Positions 1 to 8,485 are shown, counted from the stretch's first letter. The stretch: 32,713 nucleotides of DNA from Sideroxydans sp. (GCA_027310725.1 DAIDAG010000060.1:1-32713); one strand, 5' to 3'. Made by a program: numbers and translations. The notes: generated from the sequence alone by a model not told the origin.

Positions 1-29
1 CCGTCACCATCCCGTACGACGCCGAGTAA
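1..29 (+). CDS. hfq: Hfq RNA chaperone, C-terminal end only (partial)
   Basis: The first bases, read in frame 3, encode VTIPYDAE followed by TAA at 27-29. This is the kind of short tail that ends betaproteobacterial Hfq just after its Sm fold. The TAA shares its last base with the hflX start (TAATG), so the two genes are translationally coupled. The identity rests mainly on the usual hfq-hflX order; eight residues alone cannot prove it. The rest of the gene lies outside the window. Confidence 0.6.
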
Positions 30-1171
30 TGCACGAGTCAACGACTGCCGCCAATACGGCGGTATTGGTCAGTCTGGACTTCGGCGCACCGGATTACGCA
101 GAAAGCCTTGAAGAGTTGCGTTTGCTGGCAGAAAGTGCCGGTGTGCGCACCCTTGCGCTGGTGGAAGGCAAACGGCAACGCCCGGATGCGTCCACGTTCG
201 CCGGCAGTGGCAAGGTGGACGAGATCGCCGCACTGGTCGAGGAACTGCAGGCGCCGCTGGTCATTTTCAACCACGACCTGTCTCCCGCGCAGATGCGCAA
301 CCTTACCGTCAAAATACAAACGCGCGTGATCGACCGTACCATGCTGATCCTGGATATCTTTGCGCTGCGCGCGCAGAGCCATGAAGGCAAGGTGCAGGTC
401 GAGCTGGCCCAGCTCAAATACCTTTCCACGCGCCTGGTCGGCATGAACATGGATATGGGGCAGCAGAAGTTTGCCGTGGGCGCGCGCGGGCCCGGCGAAA
501 CGCAATTGGAACTGGACAGGCGCAAGCTGGACCGGCGGGTGCATCTGCTCAATGAGCGGCTGAAACAACTCAAGCGCCATCGCGAGCTGCAACGCAAGGC
601 GCGCAACCGTTCCGATGTGATGTCGGTCTCCATTGTCGGCTATACCAACGCAGGCAAATCCACGCTGTTCAACCGTTTGACGAATGCCAATGTCTACGTC
701 GCCAACCAGTTGTTCGCCACGCTCGACACTACGGCGCGCAAGATATTCCTTGAGGGTGACAGCCACCGGCAAGTGGTGCTGTCCGATACCGTGGGTTTCA
801 TCCGCCATCTTCCGCACGGTCTCGTGGCCGCATTTCGCAGCACCCTGGAAGAGACCGCCCAGGCCGACCTGTTGCTGCATGTGGTGGATGTGAACAGCCC
901 GGAGCGGCATGACCAGGTGGCCGAAGTGAACAAGGTATTGGCCGAGATCGGGGCGCAGGATATTCCGCAGATCGTGGTCTACAACAAGATCGACCTGCAG
1001 GGCCTTGAAGCGGGCGTGAAGCGCGATGAATATGGTAAAATCGCCAGCATTCACCTGAGCGCCAGAACAGGTGCAGGCCTGCCTGAATTGCGGGCCGCGC
1101 TGGCCGAAGTGCGCGATGCGCCTGAACCGGATGTGCAAGTGCAGGAATGGCACCCCCTGAACAACAATTGA
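29..1171 (+). CDS. hflX: Ribosome-associated GTPase HflX
   Basis: HflX is a GTP-binding ribosome-splitting factor of the Obg-HflX superfamily that rescues stalled ribosomes in the cytoplasm. The 380-residue protein has the family layout: an N-terminal HflX domain (about 1-195, with the glycine-rich GARGPGETQLELDRR segment near 151-165), then a GTPase domain. The motifs are visible: G1 GYTNAGKST at 204-212, the G2 threonine in FATLDTT near 231, G3 DTVGF at 253-257, G4 NKID at 319-322 and a G5-like SAR near 345. The ATG overlaps the preceding stop by one base. The length is normal for the family. It heads the hflX-hflK-hflC run, as in enterics and betaproteobacteria. Confidence 0.97.
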   Translation: MHESTTAANTAVLVSLDFGAPDYAESLEELRLLAESAGVRTLALVEGKRQRPDASTFAGSGKVDEIAALVEELQAPLVIFNHDLSPAQMRNLTVKIQTRVIDRTMLILDIFALRAQSHEGKVQVELAQLKYLSTRLVGMNMDMGQQKFAVGARGPGETQLELDRRKLDRRVHLLNERLKQLKRHRELQRKARNRSDVMSVSIVGYTNAGKSTLFNRLTNANVYVANQLFATLDTTARKIFLEGDSHRQVVLSDTVGFIRHLPHGLVAAFRSTLEETAQADLLLHVVDVNSPERHDQVAEVNKVLAEIGAQDIPQIVVYNKIDLQGLEAGVKRDEYGKIASIHLSARTGAGLPELRAALAEVRDAPEPDVQVQEWHPLNNN

Positions 1172-1193
1172 TTTGACCTAAAGGTAATTGACT

Positions 1194-2384
1194 ATGGGAT
1201 TGAACGACCCGCAATGGGGCAATAAAAACAGAGGCGGCCCACCCGATCTCGAAGAGGTGATGCGCAAGATCAACCGCAAGATAGAATCGTTGTTCGGCAG
1301 ATCCGGCGGCGGTTCGCCCAAGGGCGGCAATGACAAACCAACCGGCGGGTTTGCCAATAGCATCGGATTGATCGTGCTGATCGTTGTGCTGATCTGGATC
1401 GCCAGCGGCTTCTACATCGTCGATGCCAGCCAGCGCGGCGTGGTCTTGAGATTCGGCAAGCAGGTGGAAATCACGGATGCCGGCCCGCGCTGGCATTTCC
1501 CGTATCCGATTGAGACGGTGGAAGTGGTCAGCCTGAGCCAGGTACGCACGGTCGAAGTCGGCTATCGCGACAACGTGAAGAACAAGATGCTCAAAGAGTC
1601 GCTGATGCTGACCGACGACGAGAACATCATCGACATCCAGTTCGCGGTGCAGTATTTCCTCAAAGATCCAGCCGAATTCCTGTTCAACAACCGCATGCCG
1701 GATGACAGGGAAATCGTGCGTCAGGTCGCCGAAACAGCCATTCGCGAAGTCGTGGGCCGGAGCAAGATGGACTTCGTTCTGTATGAAGGACGCGAGCAGG
1801 TCGCGGCTTCGACCACCAAGCTCATCCAGGACATCCTCGATCGCTACAAGTCGGGCATCATCGTGAGCAAAGTCACCATGCAGAACGCACAGCCGCCCGA
1901 GCAGGTTCAGGCCGCGTTCGACGATGCGGTGAAAGCCGGCCAGGACCGGGAGCGCCAGAAGAATGAAGGCCAGGCCTACGCCAATGACGTTGTTCCAAGG
2001 GCCAAAGGTGCCGCAGCGCGCCTGATGCAGGAGGCGGACGGTTACAAGCAGCGTGTGATCGCCAACGCGGAGGGCGATGCCAGCCGCTTCAAGCAGATCC
2101 TCGTCGAATATGAAAAAGCGCCGCAAGTGACGCGCGAGCGGATGTACCAGGACATGAAGCAGCAGATACTGACCAGCACCAGCAAGGTGATCGTCGACCA
2201 GAAAAGCGGAGGCGGCAATTTGCTGTATCTGCCGCTGGACAAGTTGATCCAGAGTACCAATCCCGGCGCCGATCTGCCTTCGGCCAAACCGACGGAACAA
2301 CTTAATGCTCCGGCAACGGGCGAAGCGCCGACGGCTCCACGTGGCCGCGAATCGCTGTTCGGTCGTGACAGGGAGGCCCGCTAA
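1194..2384 (+). CDS. hflK: FtsH protease modulator HflK (SPFH/band-7 family)
   Basis: HflK and HflC form a large periplasmic-facing membrane assembly that encloses the FtsH protease and modulates its degradation of membrane proteins. The 396-residue protein starts with a Gly/Asn-rich cytoplasmic stretch containing the typical GGPPDLEEVMRKI segment. One transmembrane helix (about 53-75) follows, then the SPFH domain and a long alanine/glutamate-rich helical region, and the tail is proline-rich. I chose ATG 1194 over the in-frame TTG at 1188 because AAGG at 1181-1184 is well spaced for the ATG. The stop overlaps the hflC start (TAATG), giving coupled expression of the two partners. Confidence 0.96.
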   Translation: MGLNDPQWGNKNRGGPPDLEEVMRKINRKIESLFGRSGGGSPKGGNDKPTGGFANSIGLIVLIVVLIWIASGFYIVDASQRGVVLRFGKQVEITDAGPRWHFPYPIETVEVVSLSQVRTVEVGYRDNVKNKMLKESLMLTDDENIIDIQFAVQYFLKDPAEFLFNNRMPDDREIVRQVAETAIREVVGRSKMDFVLYEGREQVAASTTKLIQDILDRYKSGIIVSKVTMQNAQPPEQVQAAFDDAVKAGQDRERQKNEGQAYANDVVPRAKGAAARLMQEADGYKQRVIANAEGDASRFKQILVEYEKAPQVTRERMYQDMKQQILTSTSKVIVDQKSGGGNLLYLPLDKLIQSTNPGADLPSAKPTEQLNAPATGEAPTAPRGRESLFGRDREAR

Positions 2385-3262
2385 TGAAACTGAATGTGAC
2401 TAATTTCCTGGTGGCATGCGTGGTCGTGCTGATCCTGGCCAGCATGAGCATCTTCATCGTCGACCAGCGCCAGACTGCCATCGTGTTCCAGCTTGGCGAG
2501 GTGATGCGCGTAGAGACGACGCCGGGCATCAAGTTCAAGCTGCCGCTGATCCAGAACGTGCGCTTTTTCGACTCGCGCATCCTGACGCTGGACAATGCCG
2601 ATCCCGAGCGGTTCATTACGGCCGAGAAGAAGAACGTGCTGGTGGATTCCTTCATCAAATGGCGCATCATCGATGTGAAGCAGTATTACATCAGCGTGGG
2701 CGGAGATGAAGCGCGTGCACAGACACGCTTGACCCAAACGGTGAATTCGACGCTGCGCGAAGAGTTCGGCAAGCGCACCATCCATGAGGTGGTGTCCGGG
2801 CAGCGCGATGAACTCATGCACATCGTGCAGGAAAAGACCGATATCGACGCGCGCAAGATCGGCGTTGAAGTGCTGGACGTTCGGCTGAAACGCGTGGATT
2901 TCCCGGTCGAGATCAGCGATTCCGTGTACCGCCGCATGGATGCGGAACGCAAGCGCGTGGCCAACGAACTGCGTGCGACCGGTAATGCGGAGAGCGAGAA
3001 GATCCGTGCCGACGCCGACAGGCAACGCGAGGTGATCCTGGCGCAGGCGTACCGCGATGCGCAAAAGATCAAAGGCGAGGGCGATGCCAAGGCGACTGCA
3101 TTGTATGCGGGCGCATTCGGCCGCAATCCCGAGTTCTATGCCTTCTATCGCAGTCTGGATGTCTACAAACAGGGCTTCAAGAACAAGAGCGATATCATGG
3201 TGCTGGACGCCGGCTCTCCGTTCTTCAAGTATCTGAAAGGCCCCGGCAAGGACGGCAAATAA
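2384..3262 (+). CDS. hflC: FtsH protease modulator HflC (SPFH/band-7 family)
   Basis: HflC is the obligate partner of HflK in the ring-like HflKC complex around FtsH. The 292-residue protein has one N-terminal transmembrane helix (about 4-24), followed directly by the band-7 domain with the typical IVDQRQTAIVFQLGE opening. A long charged helical segment comes next (about 165-235, rich in RMDAERKR and REVILAQAYRDAQKIKGEGDA repeats). The tail contains the conserved EFYAFYRSLDVYK segment. The length is ordinary for the family. It begins on the last base of hflK, so equimolar synthesis is likely. Confidence 0.96.
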   Translation: MKLNVTNFLVACVVVLILASMSIFIVDQRQTAIVFQLGEVMRVETTPGIKFKLPLIQNVRFFDSRILTLDNADPERFITAEKKNVLVDSFIKWRIIDVKQYYISVGGDEARAQTRLTQTVNSTLREEFGKRTIHEVVSGQRDELMHIVQEKTDIDARKIGVEVLDVRLKRVDFPVEISDSVYRRMDAERKRVANELRATGNAESEKIRADADRQREVILAQAYRDAQKIKGEGDAKATALYAGAFGRNPEFYAFYRSLDVYKQGFKNKSDIMVLDAGSPFFKYLKGPGKDGK

Positions 3263-3268
3263 TTTCAC

Positions 3269-3454
3269 ATGAGCAATTACTGGCTGGCGGCATTGGGCTT
3301 GATGTTGGTACTGGAGGGGATCATGCCGTTTGTGTTTCCCTCTTCCTGGCGCGAAACGCTGCGCAAGGTGTCACAATTTCAGGATGGTCAGGCTCGTTTT
3401 ATCGGCCTGACGCTGATGTTAAGCGGCGTATTGCTGATTTACTGGGTCAAGTGA
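3269..3454 (+). CDS. DUF2065 (YjeT-like) small inner-membrane protein
   Basis: This 61-residue protein consists mostly of two hydrophobic helices (about 3-24 and 43-60) joined by a short basic loop with SSWRETLRKVSQFQDGQARFIG. That pattern is characteristic of the DUF2065/YjeT family, which in many proteobacteria sits directly after hflC. It starts 6 bp after hflC and is followed closely by hisZ, so it belongs to the same transcript. No biochemical role is established for the family as far as I know. The position suggests a link to membrane protein quality control, but that is only inference. Confidence 0.9.
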   Translation: MSNYWLAALGLMLVLEGIMPFVFPSSWRETLRKVSQFQDGQARFIGLTLMLSGVLLIYWVK

Positions 3455-3467
3455 TGGAACTCTTCAG

Positions 3468-4625
3468 ATGAATTGGCTGCTGCCGGAATACATTCAGGAC
3501 ATGTTGCCGGACGAAGCATGGCGCATCGAAAGCATGCGCCGCGACGTGCTGGAACTGCTTCGCCGCTCCGGGTATCAACTCGTTTCGCCCCCTTTGCTCG
3601 AATATGCAGAATCGCTGCTCATCAACGACAGCGAAGACATGGACCTGCGCAGCTTCAAGCTGGTCGACCAATTGAGCGGGCGGACGCTGGCTCTGCGTGC
3701 CGATATCACGCCGCAAGTGGCGCGTATCGATGCGCATCTGCTCAACCGCCAGGGCGTTACGCGTTTGTGCTATGCAGGCAGTGTATTGCATACCCAGCCT
3801 GCCGGATTGATGCGCACCAGGGAGCCGCTGCAGATCGGTGCCGAGTTGTACGGCCACGGCGGCATCGAGAGCGATCTGGAAGTGCGGCGCTTGATGTTGC
3901 AGACATTGGCACTGGTGGGCATCGAAGGCGTGCATCTCGATCTGGGCCATGTCGCCGTGTTCCGCAGCCTGGTGAAGCATGCGTCCATTTCTCCCGCACT
4001 GGAATCCGAATTGTTCAACGCCCTGCAGCGCAAGGATGTACCGGCCTTGCGCGGGTTGGTGGCCGGTCTGCCACAGGATGTACAAACCGCATTCCTGGCT
4101 TTGCCCCAGCTTTACGGCGGTGTGGATGTGATCGCCCGCGCCCGTTCGATCCTGCCTGCTTATCCTGAAGTGACCGCTGCATTAAATGAGTTGGAACAGG
4201 CCGCTGCCCATCTGAAGACCCTTGCGCGCGGAATCGGCATCGACATGGCCGAGTTGCGCGGTTACCACTATCACAGCGGCATGGTGTTCGCGGTATACCA
4301 TCCCGGCAGTCACGATGCCATCGCATTGGGCGGCCGTTACGACGATGTCGGCAAAGCCTTCGGGCGGGCGCGCCCGGCCACCGGATTCAGCATGGACCTG
4401 CGTCAATTGCATGGTTTGCTGGCCAAGCGCGAGCAGCCCAAAGCGATTCATGCGCCCTATCTTCAGGATGCCGAACTGGAAGCAGCTATCGAAAAATTGC
4501 GGGCGCAGGGCAATATCGTCGTCATCGACCTGCTGGGCAATACCGAATACCAGTCCGAATTGAATTGTGATCGCCAGTTGGTGTTGCGTGATGGCAAATG
4601 GGTCGTCGTCGAAATCAAAAATTGA
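3468..4625 (+). CDS. hisZ: ATP phosphoribosyltransferase regulatory subunit HisZ
   Basis: HisZ is a catalytically inactive histidyl-tRNA-synthetase paralogue. It forms an octamer with the short form of HisG and makes the first step of histidine synthesis sensitive to histidine. The 385-residue protein opens with WLLPEYIQDMLPDEAWRIE. It carries class II synthetase-like segments such as RSFKLVDQLSGRTLALRADITPQVARIDAH and a later GRYDDVGKAFGRARPATGFSMDL, and lacks the C-terminal anticodon-binding domain of true HisRS. The length is normal for HisZ. Its presence implies that the genome uses short HisG, encoded elsewhere. It lies 13 bp after the DUF2065 gene and 23 bp before purA. Confidence 0.95.
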   Translation: MNWLLPEYIQDMLPDEAWRIESMRRDVLELLRRSGYQLVSPPLLEYAESLLINDSEDMDLRSFKLVDQLSGRTLALRADITPQVARIDAHLLNRQGVTRLCYAGSVLHTQPAGLMRTREPLQIGAELYGHGGIESDLEVRRLMLQTLALVGIEGVHLDLGHVAVFRSLVKHASISPALESELFNALQRKDVPALRGLVAGLPQDVQTAFLALPQLYGGVDVIARARSILPAYPEVTAALNELEQAAAHLKTLARGIGIDMAELRGYHYHSGMVFAVYHPGSHDAIALGGRYDDVGKAFGRARPATGFSMDLRQLHGLLAKREQPKAIHAPYLQDAELEAAIEKLRAQGNIVVIDLLGNTEYQSELNCDRQLVLRDGKWVVVEIKN

Positions 4626-4639
4626 TGCTTGGAATATAG

Positions 4640-5962
<1,323 letters not shown>

Positions 5963-5991
5963 GCAAATTAAACCCAAATAGTTCATTAGAC

Positions 5992-6019
5992 CGTCATTCC
6001 GGCGAAGGCCGGAATCCAG
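5992..6019 (+). repeat. REP/dRS3-like palindromic unit, left copy
   Basis: This 28-bp unit reads CGTCATTCCGGCGAAGGCCG and then GAATCCAG. Its core ATTCCGGC-cttc-GCCGGAAT type is palindromic. The same unit is found inverted at 6147-6174. Similar CGTCATTCC...GGAATCCAG units are scattered between genes in many betaproteobacteria. Confidence 0.75.
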
Positions 6020-6146
6020 TCACAAAGACATGCCGCGAGTGCGTGTGTTGTTGGGGCTTCAGCCCCTTACAACCACGGCCTACCCCTTGTGGGTGCGCGG
6101 ACAACACCATGATGTTGCTCCACTTTCGTGGGGATATTTTAATCAT

Positions 6147-6174
6147 CTGGATTCCGGCCTTCGCCGGAATGACG
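6147..6174 (-). repeat. REP/dRS3-like palindromic unit, right (inverted) copy
   Basis: This is the exact reverse complement of the unit at 5992-6019 over 28 bases by eye. The two copies can therefore pair with each other and bring the element ends together. Confidence 0.75.
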
Positions 6175-6275
6175 CAGTTTTTGCTAATGGACTATTTAGG
6201 TTAAATTGAACACCATGTAAAAAAGCACGCATCAAAAAATCCTAGCCGTTCAGTTAAAGTGTTGAGAAGGTAGTT

Positions 6276-6308
6276 AAATAAGGGAGCTCATAGCCCCCTT
6301 ATTTTTTT
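6276..6308 (+). terminator. Rho-independent terminator after the hflX-purA transcript
   Basis: AAATAAGGG at 6276-6284 can pair with CCCTTATTT at 6296-6304 across an 11-base loop, and the descending arm runs into a T tract ending at 6308. It would end the transcript coming from purA and insulate the next operon. Confidence 0.75.
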
Positions 6309-6429
6309 GTACCTAAATATAAGGTTATCGTCGACGGCATATTCAAAGTCAGCTCAAACGCTGCTCTCTGGAATGGATGTAGCTCAGAATTGTTCGGGCA
6401 TTCCTGAAGCGAAGGCAATCACGGCAAAT

Positions 6430-6467
6430 TGGTTGTCAATTGACAACCATGCTCGGTCTGTTACTAT
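6430..6467 (+). promoter_or_regulatory. Sigma70-like promoter overlapping a 20-bp perfect palindrome
   Basis: A perfect palindrome TGGTTGTCAATTGACAACCA occupies 6430-6449. Inside its right half lies TTGACA (6440-6445), which is followed after a 16-bp spacer by TACTAT (6462-6467), a good sigma70-type pair 25 bp upstream of the ATG at 6492. An operator covering the -35 box is the classic layout of an autoregulated toxin-antitoxin operon. The likely ligand is the HTH protein encoded at 6750-7316; that is inference. Confidence 0.65.
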
Positions 6468-6491
6468 GTGCCAACGATTCTGGGGTAACCA

Positions 6492-6746
6492 ATGTCTCAT
6501 TCAAAGAAAGAAGTGAATGCTGCAATTGAATACGCCAAAAGTAAGGGCCGGCGGATTGTCGAAGGAGGCTCGCACGCATGGGGACAGATGTACTGCCCAT
6601 ACAATGACAGTGAATGTCGGTGTGGTGAGTTTTGCAGATCCAGCATATGGAGCACGCCGAAGAACCCTGGTAATCATGCGAAACAGATTCGCAGAATCGT
6701 AGACAACTGCATCAGGCTTAAAGCCGATGAAAAGGACAAGGAGTAA
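6492..6746 (+). CDS. Small HicA-like protein (putative toxin)
   Basis: This 84-residue protein has a predicted helix (4-18), then strands around GGSHAWGQMYC, and a final helix NHAKQIRRIVDNC (61-73). The helix-strand-GSH-strand-helix order recalls HicA mRNA interferases, whose catalytic His follows a Gly-Ser; here that would be His28. Unusual features are a cysteine group C35, C42, C44, C48 (metal site possible) and a SIWSTPKNPGNH stretch before the last helix. GGGG at 6482-6485 is a modest ribosome site. It is followed after 3 bp by an HTH protein gene, the toxin-first order seen in hicAB. I do not recognise a named family, and the toxin role is inferred from fold hints and context. Confidence 0.65.
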   Translation: MSHSKKEVNAAIEYAKSKGRRIVEGGSHAWGQMYCPYNDSECRCGEFCRSSIWSTPKNPGNHAKQIRRIVDNCIRLKADEKDKE

Positions 6747-6749
6747 GCC

Positions 6750-7316
6750 ATGAAAGAATATGACTTCGAGCTCAAATTCTCCCTACCAAACCCGGAGACT
6801 GACCCGGAACAGTTTTTGAATGCACTTTACGAGGCAGGTTGCGATGACGCAACGGTAGGCTTGGGACAAAAAGGTAGGGTAGCACTAAGTTTCACAAGAG
6901 AAGCGCCTTCAGCTCAGGACGCTGTCACATCAGCGATTGCCAACGTAACTAAGGCTATCCCAGGGGCTAAGCTGATTGAAGCTACGCCAGATTATGTTGG
7001 TGTTACCGATATTGCTGATTTCGTGGGCTGCAGCAGGCAAAATATCCGGAAAATTTTAATCTCCAACAGTTTAGCTCCGACGCCGGTGCATAGTGGCTCG
7101 ACAGTAATTTGGCACCTTGCTAATGTCCTTGATTGGTTAAAACATAAAGGAAGCTACAAGATCGAAGATCGATTGATCGAGATGTCCATTGTCACAATGA
7201 ATTTCAATATTGAAAAAGAGGCGGCTCGTGTTGGGCGAAATCCCCGAACTGGCGCCACTATCAAGATCAAGGCGGCGAAACGTCAGGAACAACCTTCAAA
7301 ACGGGCTCTGGCGTAG
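6750..7316 (+). CDS. HTH DNA-binding protein with HU-like C-terminal tail (putative antitoxin/autoregulator)
   Basis: The 188-residue protein reads as three parts. Residues 1-82 alternate strands and helices (KEYDFELKFSLPNP, then a DPEQFLNALYEAGCDD helix), an alpha/beta module of unknown name. Residues 83-132 contain a helix-turn-helix, VTDIADFVGCSRQNIRKI, followed by a wing-like segment and WHLANVLDWL, similar to MerR/AlpA-like DNA readers. Residues 157-177 contain VGRNPRTGATIKIKAAK, which is nearly the DNA-clamping beta-arm end of HU/IHF proteins. The preceding AAGGAG (6736-6741) is a strong ribosome site, so it should be made well, as antitoxins are. The most likely role is to bind the palindrome at 6430-6449 and neutralise the upstream protein; this is inference. 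Confidence 0.7.
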   Translation: MKEYDFELKFSLPNPETDPEQFLNALYEAGCDDATVGLGQKGRVALSFTREAPSAQDAVTSAIANVTKAIPGAKLIEATPDYVGVTDIADFVGCSRQNIRKILISNSLAPTPVHSGSTVIWHLANVLDWLKHKGSYKIEDRLIEMSIVTMNFNIEKEAARVGRNPRTGATIKIKAAKRQEQPSKRALA

Positions 7317-7518
7317 TAATTTCGATTCGCGGGTTCAAATATGAAGTGCAACGCCTGACTTGAAGAATCTGACTAGTGTCTTGTATCCAAGTCTCTTTCG
7401 GGGGCGGTTGTTCAATCTCTCCATAACCATATCTGTCTCCTGCGTGACTATGCAGAGCAATTTTTTCCATTCATTTTACTTGTCTTGATTAACAGCAGAC
7501 TGGTCTATATGCTGGTCT

Positions 7519-7543
7519 GACTTAAGTCTTACTTGCAGGTGAG
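7519..7543 (+). promoter_or_regulatory. Small palindrome and ribosome site before the Phd-like antitoxin
   Basis: GACTTAAGTC at 7519-7528 is a 10-bp palindrome 18 bp ahead of the ATG, next to a direct TGGTCT repeat (7501 and 7514 area). AGGTGAG at about 7537-7543 is the ribosome site. Phd/YefM antitoxins usually bind such short palindromes to repress their own operon. The rest of 7317-7518 shows no gene. Confidence 0.4.
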
Positions 7544-7546
7544 CCC

Positions 7547-7789
7547 ATGAAGATTGAAATTGGTTCGTATGAAGCGAAAAAAAAGCTCCCTGAATTGCTT
7601 CGGCAGGTTAAAGCCGGCAAAAGCTTTACCATTACCAATCGTGGGGAAGTGGTTGCTGATTTGGTTCCCAGCTTGGGCGTGATGGCTAAGGACAAAGTTG
7701 CGGCAGCTGAAAAACTTAAGGCATTCATGCTTGCCGATCCGGTGCGCGGTGTAAACATCAAGGAACTCATCGAGGAAGGGCGGGCATGA
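7547..7789 (+). CDS. Phd/YefM-family antitoxin
   Basis: This 80-residue protein opens with MKIEIGSYEAKKKLPELLRQ, followed by KAGKSFTITNRGEVVADLVP, the typical N-terminal DNA-binding and dimer fold of Phd/YefM antitoxins. The C-terminal half (about 50-80) is the helical segment that would wrap the toxin. Its stop overlaps the start of a PIN-domain toxin gene (ATGA, 7786-7789), the standard coupled arrangement. The antitoxin reads intact although its toxin is broken. It may be a leftover, or it may act against related toxins elsewhere. Confidence 0.88.
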   Translation: MKIEIGSYEAKKKLPELLRQVKAGKSFTITNRGEVVADLVPSLGVMAKDKVAAAEKLKAFMLADPVRGVNIKELIEEGRA

Positions 7790-8145
7790 GTTTTGTCCTC
7801 GATAACTCGGTGACCATGCGTTGGTTTTTTTTGGCGACGGCAAACCACAAGAACTTGCTTGCAGGTAGAGTACTTGATGCGATGAAACGAGACAAAGCAC
7901 TCGTTCCCGCGACATAGGGGATTGAGGTGGCAAACGTCATTGCCAGGGCGGAAGCGAAAGGCTGGGTGACGGAAGCTCGAAGCGGCGAGTTTCTTGAAAT
8001 GCTGGAAGGTGGCGTGAAAAAATTTGCTTGGACACCCGTCCGCGCATTTTCCCTCTTGGCATTCAATATGTTATCTGCCCGCCCCTTCGAAAGGCTCAGG
8101 GGACTTCAAACTTCAATTGGCCGAATCAATAATGCTCCCTCTTGA
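7786..8145 (+). pseudogene. Broken VapC-type PIN-domain toxin
   Basis: The frame starts MSFVLDNSVTMRWF with the first PIN aspartate in place (Asp6), then is interrupted by TAG at 7915-7917, where relatives usually have Trp in VPAIWGxEVANV. After the stop the same frame continues IEVANVIARAEAKGWVTEARS, clearly the same family. The stretch 7825-7860 also appears frame-shifted: reading one frame over gives FGDGKPQELA, the usual sequence there, as if an 8-T tract and a second nearby indel compensate each other. Past EMLEGG the family sequence stops and unrelated sequence follows, so the C-terminal catalytic acids are missing. Nonfunctional as a toxin. Confidence 0.85.
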
Positions 8146-8164
8146 TTGGTGAGCCAGGAGAAAA

Positions 8165-8460
8165 CTACGCAGCCTTAACCTCGCTGAGCAGTTCTGGGTG
8201 ACGATCCTATCCAACACCTTGAGCAGCTTCACCAAGGCTTGCGGCGGCTTAGTCTTGCCGTTCTCGTAGCGCGAGAAGGCGTTGATACCGTCACCGAATA
8301 TTTCCGAGGCTTCGCGCTGGTCGAGCGCAAGTTTCTTGCGCACACTGGCGATATAGCCGGGATCGATATAAGCGGCATTCACTTGCTTGTTGAATTGCAG
8401 CATCAATTCACTGGTGCGAGTCGATTCTCCGAGGTCTAGAATGGAGTCGAATTGTTTAGG
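8165..8460 (-). pseudogene. Fragment of MqsA/HigA-like HTH antitoxin
   Basis: On the - strand the frame reads SILDLGESTRTSELMLQFNK, then DPGYIASVRKKL and EIFGDGINAFSRYENGKTKPP. This is the linker and XRE-type HTH half of MqsA-like antitoxins. The N-terminal zinc ribbon (about 50 residues) is absent because an in-frame stop lies at 8461-8463. Near the end a 5-base duplication (GGATAGGAT read on the - strand, 8204-8212) shifts the frame. Removing it restores the canonical RHPELLSEVKAA ending with TAG at 8165-8167. No MqsR toxin is adjacent. It is a decayed remnant, although the HTH piece might still be translated from TTG 8406 or ATG 8403. Confidence 0.78.
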
Positions 8461-8485
8461 CTAAGTAACGTGTTGCAAAATTCTG

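Larger units (their letters stand above)
5966..6207 (+). repeat. 242-bp palindromic element with terminal inverted repeats (MITE/REP-like)
   Basis: The ends at 5966-5989 and 6184-6207 are inverted repeats matching at 21 of 24 positions by hand alignment. Just inside them lie two inverted copies of a 28-bp unit (5992-6019 and 6147-6174), each itself a palindrome built on ATTCCGGC/GCCGGAAT. The centre holds another hairpin at 6047-6073 (GTTGT, GGGGCT, AGCCCC, ACAAC). No transposase is encoded. The structure fits a non-autonomous miniature element or a compound REP-type repeat placed directly behind purA. It could also fold in the purA mRNA 3' end. Confidence 0.75.

Noticed and set aside
38-1153. 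Long - strand frame (371 codons) across hflX, and similar ones across hflK, hflC and purA
   Set aside because: They lie antisense to clearly conserved genes, have no recognisable domains, and are explained by GC-rich codon structure.
5992-6174. CRISPR-like repeats behind purA
   Set aside because: There are only two copies, in inverted orientation with internal symmetry and no regular spacers; this is a REP/MITE structure.
8082-8102. CCCCTTCGAAAGGCTCAGGGG, similar to a CTTCGACAGGCTCAGG repeat seen between genes in many proteobacteria
   Set aside because: Only one short copy lies in the window, so a repeat family cannot be shown; it may nevertheless mark the point where the PIN toxin was cut.
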